A DNA stretch of 64,000 nucleotides, from NCBI GenBank assembly GCA_050014355.1, contig JBEKDL010000002.1, positions 8,799 to 72,798 of the forward strand, given 5' to 3'. Below are positions 32,777 to 40,743 of this stretch, piece after piece. The DNA is from Fen-1077 sp050014355. Its GTDB lineage: Bacteria > Chloroflexota > Dehalococcoidia > Dehalococcoidales > RBG-16-60-22. How positions within the stretch are numbered: position 1 is the stretch's first letter; the number at the start of each line of letters is the position of its first letter. The position numbers and the translations under genes are program-made. Below the pieces are notes generated by a model. It was not told the origin of the DNA. It did not search any database and saw nothing but the letters and a program-made list of their open reading frames with translations.

Positions 32777-35479
32777 ATGTCTGAATTGTTCCCTATATTA
32801 TTCTCGCCAATCAAACTGGGGCCGCTGGAGATTAAGAACAGAATCGGCGGTTCCTGCACCACCACCGGCGGCGCCGACCAGAACGGGTACATCAGAGAAG
32901 AGTGTATCTACTCTTACGCCGGCCGTTCCGAAGGTGGCGCCGGTTTCATCACCATCGAATGTACGTTTGCTACTGACTGGGGCGCGAAGACCACCAGCTT
33001 CGGTAACCCGCGTATCAGTGGCCGCTCCTACTACGAGGGCCAGTCCAACCTCGCCGAGGGCATCAAGCAGTGCGGCGCCAAGGCCTTCATCCAGATTACC
33101 CCCAGCTTCGGCAGGCAGGGCTCGAGCAAGACTTCCGGTGAAGTTCCGGGAGCGCCTTCAGCCATACCTTCCGAGAGACCGCAGGACTATGAGCTAAGAA
33201 TCATGCCCCGCGGCTACGAGACCAAGGCCCAGACGTTGGGCGCCACCACCCCTCCCAAAGTGCTGACCCTTGATGAGATTCATTACATGGAAAGGACCTT
33301 CCCGGATGCCGTCGCCGCCGCGCGTATTTGCGGCTATGACGCCGTCGAGTTCCACAGCCCGCACGGCTACCTCATCCACCAGTTCCTTTCGCCGCGCTCA
33401 AACCAGCGCACCGATGAATACGGCGGCTCGCTGGAGAACCGTTTCCGCTTCCTGAAAAACCTCCTGATAGCCTCCAGGAAGAGGGTCGGGCCGGACTTCT
33501 GCCTCGGTATCCGCTTGAGCGGTGACGAACATATGCCCGGCGCTATCCACGAAGAAGAGCTAATACAGGTCGCCAAGTGGTGCCAGGACCTGGGCGCCAG
33601 CTACATCCACCTCTCCGATGGCTCCTACGAAGCCCGGCACTATTTCTTCCCCCAGGACTCGCATGACTTTATCGAGCACGCCAAGCACTTTAAACCGGAA
33701 CTCAAGATACCCTTGATTGTCCCCGGCCAGCATGACCCCTACCTCGCCGAGGAAGTCCTGCGCAACGGCTGGGCGGACGCCATCACCATGGGCCGCCAGC
33801 TCGTCGCCGACCAGCGCACCCCGCGTAAGTGGGAAGAAGGCCGCATCGACGAGATCACCCGCTGTCTGCGCTGCAACGTCTGCCTCGCCCGGTTCAACCG
33901 CGGCCTGGCTATCCGCTGCGCCGTGAACCCCAACATCGGCCGTGAAAAATACGACCCGAAGTACAACTCCTCCGCTAACGTTCAGGCCCTGCGGCCGCTG
34001 CCCGATTCCTTCATGCCGCCGTGCCAGAACACCTGCCCCGCCGGCCTGGACATCAACGCTTACGTGCTGATGACCTCCCGCGGCCAGCTGGAGGAATCTT
34101 ACAGGTATATTAAGCAGTACATTCCGTTCCCCGGCGTCATCGGGCGCGTTTGCCCGCACCCCTGCGAGGCGGAATGCAACCGAGGTAAGCTGGATGACCC
34201 CATCGGCATCAATAACATCAAGCGCTTCGTCTCCGACTACGTGATGGAAAAAGGTCTGGAGGGCAAGTACGCTTATATTAAGCCCCAGGCCCTGCCCGAG
34301 AAGCTGCCCATCACGAAGAAAGAAAAAGTTGCTGTGATTGGTGCCGGCCCCGCCGGCCTGACCGCCGCCTACTTCCTCATCAAAAAAGGCTATGCCGTCA
34401 CCGTCTTCGAGGCGGAAGCTACCGCCGGCGGCATGATGACCTTCGGCGTACCCGAGCACCGGCTGCCCCGCAACGTCGTGAAGTGGGAAATCGATGCCCT
34501 CAAGAAAATGGGCATTGAAATCAAGACCAGCAGCGCTGTGGGCAACCCTGAAGACCTTAAAAAGAAAGGTTACAACGCCATTTTCGTGGCCGTAGGCTCG
34601 CATAACAGCGCCAAGCTGAATGTGCCGGGCGAGGATTCCACCGGCGTTCTCCAGGCGCTTTCTTTCCTGAAAGACGTCAACTCCGGCAAGAAGGTTGCTG
34701 TAGGTAAAAATGTCGTCGTCGTCGGCGGCGGCAGTGTCGCCATCGACGTCGCCACCTGCGCCCGGCGTCTCGGCGCCGATGATGTCACCGTCACCTGTCT
34801 TGAGTGCAGTTACGATGAAATGCCCGCCCAGAACGAGGAAATCGAGCAAGCCATCGAAGAGGGCATTAAGGTAGATATGAGCTGGGGCCCCAAGCAGATT
34901 CTCACCAGCGCCGGCAAGGTCAAGGGCGTCGAGCTTAAGCGCTGCACCACCTGCTATGATAAAGCCGGCAAGTTCGCCCCGGTCTACGACGAGAAAGAGA
35001 CCAAGAAAATCGATGCCGATATGGTCATCACTGCCATTGGCCAGAGGGTCGATCTCTCCTTCATGCCTGGTAGCAAAGTCAAGGTTACCAAGAGGGGCAC
35101 CATCGAGACCGCCGACCGCAGCCTGGCGACGAATGTCGCGGGCATTTTTGCCGGCGGCGATGTCGCCCGCGGACAGGGCACGATGATTGAGGCCATGGCT
35201 GATGGCCGCAAAGCCGCCGTCGCTATCGATTGCTACCTGCGCGGTGTCGAGCTCCCGCCTCCTCCGCCTCCGGTCATCCTGGCGGATGTCACCGAGCCGG
35301 CCTTCCAGTTCCATCTGCGGGAATACACCAAGGAAGTGCGCAACAAGGCGGAAGCTACCCCGGCCGCCAAGCGGAAGGACAACTTTATGGAGGTCAACCT
35401 CGGTTTTGCGGACAAGGAGACCTGCGTTAAAGAGGCCAGGCGCTGCCTGACCTGCCGCTGCACCGCTGTCAGATACTAA
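32777..35479 (+). CDS. OYE-type enoyl reductase fused to a GltD-like flavin/iron-sulfur module
   Basis: A 900-residue fusion. Residues 1-360 are an old-yellow-enzyme TIM barrel with FHSPHGYLIHQFLSPRSNQR near 195 and the YGGSLENRFRF motif, as in 2,4-dienoyl-CoA reductase. A [4Fe-4S] motif CLRCNVC with a later Cys lies near 363-380. Instead of the usual FadH C-terminus, a glutamate-synthase small-subunit module follows. It has cysteines in PPCQNTCPAGLD near 416 and GRVCPHPCEAECNRG near 457, an FAD site AVIGAGPAGLTAAYFL near 519 and an NAD(P) site VVVVGGGSVAIDVA near 645. The C-terminus adds CLTCRC. It likely moves electrons between NAD(P)H or ferredoxin and an enoyl-CoA. Length exceeds FadH by about 230 residues. 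Confidence 0.88.
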   Translation: MSELFPILFSPIKLGPLEIKNRIGGSCTTTGGADQNGYIREECIYSYAGRSEGGAGFITIECTFATDWGAKTTSFGNPRISGRSYYEGQSNLAEGIKQCGAKAFIQITPSFGRQGSSKTSGEVPGAPSAIPSERPQDYELRIMPRGYETKAQTLGATTPPKVLTLDEIHYMERTFPDAVAAARICGYDAVEFHSPHGYLIHQFLSPRSNQRTDEYGGSLENRFRFLKNLLIASRKRVGPDFCLGIRLSGDEHMPGAIHEEELIQVAKWCQDLGASYIHLSDGSYEARHYFFPQDSHDFIEHAKHFKPELKIPLIVPGQHDPYLAEEVLRNGWADAITMGRQLVADQRTPRKWEEGRIDEITRCLRCNVCLARFNRGLAIRCAVNPNIGREKYDPKYNSSANVQALRPLPDSFMPPCQNTCPAGLDINAYVLMTSRGQLEESYRYIKQYIPFPGVIGRVCPHPCEAECNRGKLDDPIGINNIKRFVSDYVMEKGLEGKYAYIKPQALPEKLPITKKEKVAVIGAGPAGLTAAYFLIKKGYAVTVFEAEATAGGMMTFGVPEHRLPRNVVKWEIDALKKMGIEIKTSSAVGNPEDLKKKGYNAIFVAVGSHNSAKLNVPGEDSTGVLQALSFLKDVNSGKKVAVGKNVVVVGGGSVAIDVATCARRLGADDVTVTCLECSYDEMPAQNEEIEQAIEEGIKVDMSWGPKQILTSAGKVKGVELKRCTTCYDKAGKFAPVYDEKETKKIDADMVITAIGQRVDLSFMPGSKVKVTKRGTIETADRSLATNVAGIFAGGDVARGQGTMIEAMADGRKAAVAIDCYLRGVELPPPPPPVILADVTEPAFQFHLREYTKEVRNKAEATPAAKRKDNFMEVNLGFADKETCVKEARRCLTCRCTAVRY

Positions 35480-35508
35480 ACTCGTCACTATCCTGTAAGA
35501 GGGATAAT

Positions 35509-35557
35509 CGGGGAGGGGATGCGAGACACATTCTGTCTCCCCCTCCCCGAGGTTTTT
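35509..35557 (+). terminator. Rho-independent terminator after the OYE-fusion gene
   Basis: CGGGGAGGGG (35509-35518) pairs with CCCCTCCCCG (35540-35549), and an inner GAGACA/TGTCTC stem extends it. GGTTTTT follows. Confidence 0.9.
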
Positions 35558-35563
35558 GTATAC

Positions 35564-35597
35564 TGTCATTGCGAGGAGCGAAGCGACGTGGCAATCT
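35564..35597. repeat. REP-like dispersed repeat
   Basis: TGTCATTGCGAGGAGCGAAG and its continuation to GGCAATCT form an imperfect palindrome bounded by ATTGC and GCAAT. This element type is dispersed in many anaerobe genomes as an extragenic repeat. It sits right behind a terminator, as such repeats often do. Confidence 0.65.
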
Positions 35598-35664
35598 TAT
35601 CTATTGGCGCCGCTTATGGTGAGGTTGTCGAAATATAGCGGTTTCCGTTGTCTGCACAACCATC

Positions 35665-35687
35665 CTCTCCCTTTCATAAAGGGAGAG
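35665..35687. repeat. Perfect hairpin in the CoA-transferase leader
   Basis: CTCTCCCTTT (35665-35674) and AAAGGGAGAG (35678-35687) form a ten-base-pair stem with a CAT loop. A run of T (35699-35704) lies 12 bases further on, shortly before the CoA-transferase ribosome-binding site. It could be another dispersed extragenic repeat or a weak attenuator. Confidence 0.5.
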
Positions 35688-35719
35688 TGAGAGAGGGATT
35701 TTTTAATAAGAGGTGCATT

Positions 35720-37045
35720 ATGAGTTGGCAAGAGGAATACAAGAAAAAGCTGGTCACTGCAGAAGAAGCCGTCAGCCACATCAAGTCCGGTGACCGGGTC
35801 TGCTTCGTGCAGGGGAACGAGCCCCAGGCGCTGGGCCTGGCCCTGGCCGGGCGGCTGGGAGAGGTGGAAAACGTGCTGCTCTCCCTGCGCACGCCGGGCC
35901 GGGACTTCGGCTGGTACGACCCCGTCTTCGAGATGTCTTTTAAAATAGAGGTGGGCTTCCCGCTGCCCATCGTCCGCCAGATAATCGCCGAGAGACGGGC
36001 CGATTTAGCCATCGGCGGCCTGGGCTTTATCTTTATCGAGGAAGAGCGCGGCCCGGCGGACGTTGTTATGGTCGAGCTATCGCCGCCCGACGAGCACGGC
36101 TACTGCAGCTTCGGCGCTTCCGTCTGGACGAAAAAGTCGGAAGTCCGCAACGCCAAGATAGCCATGGCCGAGGTCAACAAAAACCTCATCCGCACCTACG
36201 GCGATAACTTCATCCATGTCTCGGAGATTGACTACTTTGTCGAGCACACACCCTCCGGCAAGCAGCCCGGCGGCACCGACCTGCTGGGCCGCAAAAACGT
36301 CGAGGCCGGCGAAGCGGAAAAGACCATCGCCGGCTATGTCTCCACCCTCGTCAGGGACGGCGACACGCTGCAGGTCGGCGTGGGCTCCACCAGCGAGTGG
36401 TGCTGCACTCTCGGCACCTTCGAGAACAAGGTTGATCTGGGCTGGCATTCCGAGACCACGCCCCGGGGCATTATCCCGCTGATTCGCAGGGGCATCATTA
36501 ATGGTAAACGCAAGAACTTTAACACCCATAAAGCCATCGCGACGGCCTGCGGCGGCGGCTCCAAAGAAGACATGGACTTCGTGACCATGAATCCGGCCTT
36601 CGAGCTGCACAGCGCCGAATACTGCCTCGATGTGCGCAACATAGCGCTGAACGATAACATGGTGGCCATCAACAGCGCCGTCAGCGTGGACTTCGCCGGG
36701 CAGATTGCCGCCGAGTCCATCGGCCCCCGCGTTATCAGCGGCGCCGGCGGGCAGACTTCCTTTGCCATCGGTGCTTTCCTTTCTAAAGGCGGCCGCAGCA
36801 TTACGGTGCTGACTTCCACCGCCGGCAGCGGCGATAAAAGGTTATCGCGTATCACGCCCATGTTGGCCGAAGGGACAATTGTCACCGTGCCGCGTACCAT
36901 CAGCGATTACGTCATCACCGAGTACGGCATCGCCCACCTCAAGGGTAAGACGCAGCGCCAGCGCGCTTTAGCGCTTATTGATATCGCCCACCCGGACTTC
37001 CGCGCTGACCTCAAGAAAGAGGCGGATAAGCTGTACTGGCCGTGA
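35720..37045 (+). CDS. Acetyl-CoA hydrolase/4-hydroxybutyrate CoA-transferase family protein
   Basis: A 441-residue class I CoA-transferase of the 4-hydroxybutyrate/acetate (Cat/AbfT) group, which moves CoA between an acyl-CoA and a free acid. ATG 35720 (MSWQEEYKKK) follows AGAGGTG; an upstream TTG would translate the hairpin and is unlikely. Conserved parts: SGDRVCFVQG near residue 24, DGDTLQVGVGSTSEW near 212, SGAGGQTSFAIGAFLSKGG near 346 and VITEYGIAHLKGKTQRQRA near 395. It is separated from the OYE gene by a terminator, so it is probably transcribed on its own, followed by its own terminator. Confidence 0.88.
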   Translation: MSWQEEYKKKLVTAEEAVSHIKSGDRVCFVQGNEPQALGLALAGRLGEVENVLLSLRTPGRDFGWYDPVFEMSFKIEVGFPLPIVRQIIAERRADLAIGGLGFIFIEEERGPADVVMVELSPPDEHGYCSFGASVWTKKSEVRNAKIAMAEVNKNLIRTYGDNFIHVSEIDYFVEHTPSGKQPGGTDLLGRKNVEAGEAEKTIAGYVSTLVRDGDTLQVGVGSTSEWCCTLGTFENKVDLGWHSETTPRGIIPLIRRGIINGKRKNFNTHKAIATACGGGSKEDMDFVTMNPAFELHSAEYCLDVRNIALNDNMVAINSAVSVDFAGQIAAESIGPRVISGAGGQTSFAIGAFLSKGGRSITVLTSTAGSGDKRLSRITPMLAEGTIVTVPRTISDYVITEYGIAHLKGKTQRQRALALIDIAHPDFRADLKKEADKLYWP

Positions 37046-37076
37046 ACGAATAGTTACCTTTGAGTCATCGACCTCA

Positions 37077-37111
37077 AATAGAGCGGTGTATATTTCAGAC
37101 GCCGCTCTATT
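37077..37111 (+). terminator. Hairpin terminator after the CoA-transferase gene
   Basis: AATAGAGCGG (37077-37086) and CCGCTCTATT (37102-37111) form a perfect 10-bp stem with a 15-base loop, followed by ATTTAGAT. The U-tract is weak. Confidence 0.6.
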
Positions 37112-37123
37112 ATTTAGATAATA

Positions 37124-37129
37124 TATAAT
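37124..37129 (+). promoter_or_regulatory. -10 element of a near-leaderless MFS transcript
   Basis: A perfect TATAAT lies nine bases before the ATG at 37138, so the transcript would begin about two bases before the start codon. No ribosome-binding site is present and no good -35 is seen. Confidence 0.5.
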
Positions 37130-37137
37130 ACAGACAT

Positions 37138-38358
37138 ATGAAGAAAAAACCTTTTGACTACGGCTATGTTGTGGTGGCGGCCTCTACCATAATCTTAATG
37201 GTAGGCTTCGGCACCTATTACAGCTATACCATTTTCTTCGATTCGCTTTCCGTTGAATTTAATTCGGCCAAAGGGGCCATTTCCGGAGCATTCTCGATAG
37301 CCGTGCTGGTATCCGGGTTAATCTCTATTATTGCCGGCAGGACCAGCGACCGTCTTGGGCCTAAAGTAGTAAGCATTTTCTGCGGCTCGGCGCTCGGCCT
37401 GGGGTTCCTGCTAATGTCACTGGTACATTCCGTATGGCAGGTCTACCTGCTTTACGGAATCTTCTTGGCTACCGGTGTCGGCGGTCTCTTCCCCGCCGCT
37501 GTATCGACGGTGGCTAGGTGGTTTACCGGTAAACGCGGGATGATGATCGGCATCGTCACGGCGGGCCTCGGCCTCGGCTCTATTATCTTTTCGCCCCTTA
37601 TCAGCCATTTTATATTGGCTTACGGCTGGCGCAAGGCGTACCTGATTATCGGAGTTATCGTACTGGGTGTTATTCTGTCAGCGTCCCAGCTTTTAAAGCG
37701 TGGACCGGAGCCGACAGGTCTGGCTGCGGATATTAAAAAAGTAGCTCCGAAAATAACGACCCCTGATGCCAGAGATTTTACTTACCGGCAGGCCATCCGG
37801 ACCAGGCAGTTCTGGATGCTGGCGGTAATGTACCTGTTGAGCGGGTACGGCCAGTTCAGCCTCATGGTACACATCGTGCCCTACGCTACCGGGCTCGGCA
37901 TAAGCCCGATTTCCGCCGCCAGCATCCTTTCTGTAATCGGCGCGTCCAGCATCTTCGGCCGGGTAATAATCGGCGGTATCGGAGACAGGATGCGGGTCAA
38001 GCCGCTGCTTATTGCCATTTTAGCAACACTGTTCATATCGCTGGCCTGGCTGGAATTTGCCCGGAATCTCTGGGTACTTGTCGGCGTGGGCATTATTTTC
38101 GGCCTGGGTTACGGTGGCTCATCAACCCTGCAATCGCTGGTGGCTGTAGAGATGTTCGGTTTGAGTACCATGGGGGTAATGTTAGGTAACTTCATTTTCA
38201 GCATCTGTATCGGTGGCTCGGTAGGCCCGGTATTGACCGGCGTTTTATACGATGTGTCGGATAGCTACCGGTTAGCGTTCTCGATATGCGCCATTACAGC
38301 ATTTGCCTGCCTGGTGCTGGTCTTATGGCTGACCCCTCCGAAGAAGCCAATAAACTGA
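37138..38358 (+). CDS. Major facilitator superfamily transporter, OFA (oxalate/formate antiporter-like)
   Basis: A 406-residue inner-membrane carrier with about 12 helices. The loop 2-3 MFS signature is AGRTSDRLGPKVVSIF near residue 65, and the second-half counterpart is GRVIIGGIGDRMRVKPLL near 275. GYGQFSLMVHIVPYATGLG near 240 is typical of the OFA/monocarboxylate branch. It probably imports or exchanges a small organic acid for the neighbouring catabolic genes; the substrate is not deducible. There is no Shine-Dalgarno, and the promoter -10 abuts the start. Confidence 0.85.
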   Translation: MKKKPFDYGYVVVAASTIILMVGFGTYYSYTIFFDSLSVEFNSAKGAISGAFSIAVLVSGLISIIAGRTSDRLGPKVVSIFCGSALGLGFLLMSLVHSVWQVYLLYGIFLATGVGGLFPAAVSTVARWFTGKRGMMIGIVTAGLGLGSIIFSPLISHFILAYGWRKAYLIIGVIVLGVILSASQLLKRGPEPTGLAADIKKVAPKITTPDARDFTYRQAIRTRQFWMLAVMYLLSGYGQFSLMVHIVPYATGLGISPISAASILSVIGASSIFGRVIIGGIGDRMRVKPLLIAILATLFISLAWLEFARNLWVLVGVGIIFGLGYGGSSTLQSLVAVEMFGLSTMGVMLGNFIFSICIGGSVGPVLTGVLYDVSDSYRLAFSICAITAFACLVLVLWLTPPKKPIN

Positions 38359-38414
38359 CTTTGTCAATACCTTTCAGATCAAGAGCCCTCTTATTTTGTG
38401 ATTCGTATAAATTA

Positions 38415-38443
38415 TTGTAAAAGCATTTTACTTTACCTATAAT
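38415..38443 (+). promoter_or_regulatory. Promoter of the flavoprotein-ferredoxin operon
   Basis: TTGTAA (38415-38420), a 17-base spacer and a perfect TATAAT (38438-38443). The predicted start is near 38450, 45 bases before the gene, with AAGGAGG as ribosome-binding site. Confidence 0.7.
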
Positions 38444-38494
38444 ATAACCGCTCATTAGCGTTTCTCCCGTTTGAACTGTGAAGGAGGGTTAGTC

Positions 38495-39544
38495 ATGACC
38501 AGCTGGCACGAATATCTCAAGAAAGAAGGCCATCCCCCCGCCTGGCCCTACCCTGTCAACTATGAAAAAGAGCAGGAAATCGAGACGGATGTGCTGGTGC
38601 TGGGCGGCGGTATCGCGGGGTGCTGGGCGGCCATCAGCGCGGCCAGGAAAGGCGTCAGGGTGGCTCTGGTGGAAAAGTCGGCCACGATAAGAAGTGGTGC
38701 TGGCGGGCCGGGCGTCGACCACTGGAACGACTGCTGCAATAATCCGCTCTCTAAGGTTAACGCCGATGAATGGGCACAGAAAATGGCGAGTAGCAATGGC
38801 GGCTATACCTGCGGCATTGCCCGCCAGATTCAATGCCGTGAGAACTACGATACGCTCCTGGAGCTGGAGAAAATGGGCGGTAAAATTAGGGACTCCGAAG
38901 ACAAGTACAGGGGTGCCGAGGGGCGCGATGACAAGACCAAATTCATGATTTCACCGCGCTATAACTACAACCACGAGACGAACACCGTTATCCGTGTGTG
39001 GGGCTCGACGTTCAAGCCGGCCCTGCGTAAAGAAGCCCTGCGCCTGGGAGTCAAAATCTACGACCGCGTCATGGCCACCAGCCTGCTGAATGAAGGCGGC
39101 GTCCCGGGGGCGCGCGTTGTCGGCGCGACCGGCCTGAACAACCGCACCGGCGAGTTCATGGTTTTCAAGTCGAAAGCGACCATCCTCTGCATGGCCGGGC
39201 CGGGCTCTATCTGGGTCTTTAACACTGAAATGGCCGGCATCACCACCTTCAGGTCGCGCGCTATGTCTGGCGATGGTCATGTCATGGCCTACCGGGCCGG
39301 AGCGGAACTGACCATGATGGAAAAGACCGGTACGCTGAACCTGGGGACGGGTTTCAAGCATAACTGGTACGGCGGCGCCGGAGATGCCAGCTATGAGAAC
39401 GTCCGCATCATCGATGCCAACGGGAAAGTGCTCCCCGTGCCATATGAAGGGTGGGGTTCCAGCCTCGGCCAGATAGCGCGCGGCGGCGGCCCGGCGCGGT
39501 CGCCGTGGGAAGTCGTGCGCGAGGGTGTTCTCAAAGGGGAGTAA
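38495..39544 (+). CDS. FAD flavoprotein (AprA/FrdA-like), N-terminal part before an in-frame TAA
   Basis: The first 349 residues of a fumarate-reductase/adenylylsulfate-reductase-type flavoprotein. The FAD-binding motif is VLVLGGGIAGCWAAISAARK near residue 29, followed by SATIRSGAGGPGVDHWNDCC near 62 and the internal GDGHVMAYRAGAELTMME near 260. ATG 38495 follows GGAGG. The frame is closed by TAA at 39542-39544 after VLKGE, in mid-domain, and homology resumes in the same frame two codons later. Such proteins oxidise or reduce unsaturated acids and pass electrons to a ferredoxin, here encoded at 40432. As annotated, this part lacks the C-terminal FAD and helical domains. Confidence 0.75.
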   Translation: MTSWHEYLKKEGHPPAWPYPVNYEKEQEIETDVLVLGGGIAGCWAAISAARKGVRVALVEKSATIRSGAGGPGVDHWNDCCNNPLSKVNADEWAQKMASSNGGYTCGIARQIQCRENYDTLLELEKMGGKIRDSEDKYRGAEGRDDKTKFMISPRYNYNHETNTVIRVWGSTFKPALRKEALRLGVKIYDRVMATSLLNEGGVPGARVVGATGLNNRTGEFMVFKSKATILCMAGPGSIWVFNTEMAGITTFRSRAMSGDGHVMAYRAGAELTMMEKTGTLNLGTGFKHNWYGGAGDASYENVRIIDANGKVLPVPYEGWGSSLGQIARGGGPARSPWEVVREGVLKGE

Positions 39545-39547
39545 GCA

Positions 39548-40420
39548 TTGCCGTTCTACGGCGATTTCCCGGCCATGCCGGACGTTGAAAGGAGAATTAC
39601 CTGGGGGCTGATGATTGGAGAGGAAGCTATCACCCGCATCATCGTCGATACTTATAATGCCGCCGGGTTCGACCCCGCTAAAGACCAGCTCCAGAACTAC
39701 CAGCTCATCGAAGGGCGCAGCCTGCCCCAATGGCGCTCGGTGGATGGTGCTGGTGCGCGGGGCGGTATCCTCACCGATGACTGGAATATGAAGACCACAC
39801 TGGACGGCCTTTACGCCACCGGCGACCAGCTTCCCGCCTCCGGCGACCACAACCTGGCCGCGACGACGGGGCGGTACAGCGGACGGAAAGCGGCGGACTA
39901 TGCCCGGCAAATCGGGCCAGGGGCGGTTTCTAAAGAGCAGGTCGCGGTAGAAAAGGCCAGGGTCTATGCCCCCATCAATAATAGTGAAGGAATCGACTGG
40001 AAAGAGCTGCATTTCGGTGTTTCCAAAGCGATGCAGTTCTTCTGCTCCGAATATAAAACAGAATCGCTGTTTAACGAGGGGCTGGACACGCTCCAGGAAA
40101 TCGAGGAAAAATATGTGCCCAGGCTATTCGCCCTCGACCCGCATCAACTCATGTGCAGCCTGGAGAGCTTAAGCGCGCTCGCCTGCGCGCAAATGATTAT
40201 CCAGGCTTCGCTAGCGCGTCCGGCCAGCAGCAGGTACCTGGACTTCCACCGGATAGACTACCCGCAACTCGACCCGCTGGAATGGAACAAGTTCCTCACG
40301 CTTAAGCTGGAAAACGGCAAAGTCAAAATAGGCGAGCGCCCGCTCGGTTACTGGGGCAACATGAAAGATAACTACGAGGCCCACAATAAGGATTATACGG
40401 GCGTTTACGAGGGGAAATAA
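39548..40420 (+). CDS. FAD flavoprotein, C-terminal part (same frame, TTG restart)
   Basis: Continuation of the same flavoprotein, in the same frame as the upstream part. It opens with LPFYGDFPAMPDVERRITWG and has the FAD-closing segment GLYATGDQLPASGDHNLAATT near residue 95, then GRYSGRKAADYA and a helical C-terminal domain. A TTG at 39548 lies three bases after the TAA, and GGGGAG spans the end of the upstream gene, so reinitiation could make a separate 290-residue chain. Whether the two chains form a working enzyme, or this is a point-mutated pseudogene, cannot be settled here. Confidence 0.7.
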   Translation: MPFYGDFPAMPDVERRITWGLMIGEEAITRIIVDTYNAAGFDPAKDQLQNYQLIEGRSLPQWRSVDGAGARGGILTDDWNMKTTLDGLYATGDQLPASGDHNLAATTGRYSGRKAADYARQIGPGAVSKEQVAVEKARVYAPINNSEGIDWKELHFGVSKAMQFFCSEYKTESLFNEGLDTLQEIEEKYVPRLFALDPHQLMCSLESLSALACAQMIIQASLARPASSRYLDFHRIDYPQLDPLEWNKFLTLKLENGKVKIGERPLGYWGNMKDNYEAHNKDYTGVYEGK

Positions 40421-40431
40421 GGAGGCTGCTC

Positions 40432-40725
40432 ATGGCTAAAGATAGAGTATATGCTTTGCCCAACGTCACCACGCCGAGCCGCCCGGTGATATTCACGGAT
40501 AAGTGCAAGGGATGTAACCTGTGCGTGGAGGTCTGTCCGGTGGATGTCTACATACCCCACCCCGAGAAGGGTAAAGCGCCGATAATCCTTCACCCCGATG
40601 AATGCTGGTACTGCGGCAGCTGCGTCTACGCGTGCAATATCCCCGGAGCGATCGAGTTCAACTGGCCGCTACAGCAGCGGGGCTACTGGAAAAATAAAGC
40701 AACGGGCAAGGTCTCACGGGCTTAG
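40432..40725 (+). CDS. 2[4Fe-4S] ferredoxin, AprB-like
   Basis: A 97-residue ferredoxin with two [4Fe-4S] motifs: CKGCNLCVEVCP near residue 25 and CWYCGSCVYACNIPG near 58. The insert between them and the GAIEFNWP tail recall AprB, the iron-sulfur partner of adenylylsulfate reductase. It begins 11 bases after the flavoprotein stop with AAGGAGG, so it is the natural electron partner of that flavoprotein. Other flavoenzymes could also use it. Confidence 0.88.
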   Translation: MAKDRVYALPNVTTPSRPVIFTDKCKGCNLCVEVCPVDVYIPHPEKGKAPIILHPDECWYCGSCVYACNIPGAIEFNWPLQQRGYWKNKATGKVSRA

Positions 40726-40743
40726 CAGGTTTGCCGGAACCCG

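Noticed and set aside
33560..35569. Long 669-codon open frame on the minus strand opposite the OYE-fusion gene
   Set aside because: It mirrors the GC-rich codons of the plus-strand gene, has no family resemblance and runs past the terminator; the plus strand carries clear domain motifs.
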